In this document: piece after piece, positions 63,677 to 64,000 of the stretch
How the letters are laid out: each line of letters begins with the position of its first letter
Numbering within the stretch: position 1 is the stretch's first letter
Source of the DNA: CAVWDI01 sp963753725
GTDB taxonomy: Bacteria > Chloroflexota > Anaerolineae > Anaerolineales > UBA4823
Assembly: GCA_963753725.1 (NCBI GenBank)
Contig: CAVWDI010000001.1
Span: forward strand, 186,001-250,000
Direction: 5' to 3'
Length of the DNA stretch: 64,000 bases
Position numbers and translations under genes: made by a program
The notes under the pieces: generated by a model
Databases searched by the model: none
What the model was told of the DNA's origin: nothing
The model's input: only the letters and a program-made list of their open reading frames with translations

Positions 63677-64000
63677 AAAATCTAAACACGATTCGGCTCA
63701 TGATTGTGGATGACCACCTCATGGTTCGGGATGGTCTGAAAGTATTCCTATCCGTTTATGATGATATTGAAGTTGTTTCGGAAGCGCAGGACGGAAATAA
63801 TGTTCTTGATAAATGCGCACAATCCAATCCAGATGTCATCCTGATGGATATTGTAATGCCAGGAATGGACGGTCCAAATGCAACCAAGTCTTGTACATGA
63901 AAAATTCCCCAAAATTCAGGTCATCGCCCTGACCAGTTTCATCGATCCAGAACTCGTCCAACGGGCATTAAAAGCCGGTGCAATAAGCTATATCCTCAAA
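63673..64000 (+). CDS. NarL/FixJ-type response regulator, frame broken near 63890, 3' end beyond window
   Basis: Receiver domain with IRLMIVDDHLMVRDGL (two acidic residues), the phospho-acceptor aspartate in PDVILMDIVMPGMDG near residue 58, and, after a frame change past NATK, the signals VIALTSFIDPELV and KAGAISYILK with the conserved lysine. The DNA-binding LuxR-type domain expected after this lies outside the window. It pairs with the preceding kinase by a four-base overlap. Confidence 0.85.

Overview
The window reads as chromosomal DNA of a bacterium with a moderately AT-rich genome, most probably a member of the Chloroflexota related to Anaerolineae. This placement is inferred from gene content: a membrane-anchored YvcK protein, an ATP synthase b subunit fused to the end of delta, two NuoM-type proteins in one complex I cluster, a leucine T-box, and FHA and Ser/Thr kinase signalling. 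No rRNA or other taxonomic marker is present. No phage, insertion sequence or CRISPR array was seen.

Layout. 1-2.1 kb: glycolytic genes pgk (cut by the window edge) and gap. 2.2-12 kb: yvcK, a broken ROK-kinase remnant, recJ, a family 2 glycosyltransferase, a glycerophosphodiesterase, a lone CoA-transferase subunit and a membrane-anchored family 3 glycosidase. 11.2-17.4 kb: a regulatory block with a Ser/Thr kinase facing an FHA/winged-helix regulator, a CpXC zinc-ribbon protein, a GAF/PAS histidine kinase and a class III aminotransferase. 17.6-27.3 kb: tgt-uppP, a cysteine-cluster protein with a heterodimeric ABC exporter, a formate/nitrite channel with a small RAM-domain protein and a cupin, and murE. 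27.3-39.2 kb: a run of minus-strand energy genes, nuoA-H-J-K-L-M-M-N followed by atpI-B-E-(F/H), closed by a strong terminator. 39.5-50.3 kb: a transglutaminase-like membrane protein, a PLP desulfhydrase-type enzyme, two FemX-like ligases, an exopolysaccharide start module and ridA. 50.5-56.4 kb: a lipoprotein, leuS and ilvE behind a leucine-specific T-box leader, with tRNA-Ala upstream. 56.6-64 kb: small and accessory genes, ending in a damaged two-component system.

Many genes that should be intact, including gap, uppP, an ABC half-transporter, one nuoM, the EPS sugar-transferase and a lipoprotein, are interrupted by single-base frame changes, several at or beside short homopolymers. Beyond 58.8 kb the disruptions become very dense. 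The simplest reading is consensus error in a draft assembly, although true decay cannot be excluded at the right end. Where the conserved protein continues in another frame, the feature here spans the whole gene and the break is stated.

Functionally the window joins central carbon and respiratory energy metabolism (NDH-1 membrane arm, F0 sector) with envelope construction (murE, uppP, FemX pair, EPS initiation) and leucine-controlled translation and branched-chain amino-acid metabolism. The most interesting items are the stripped nuo and atp operons, the T-box with a readable CUC specifier, the kinase/FHA-wHTH pair, and an unlisted 50-residue secreted peptide gene with its own promoter, ribosome binding site and terminator.
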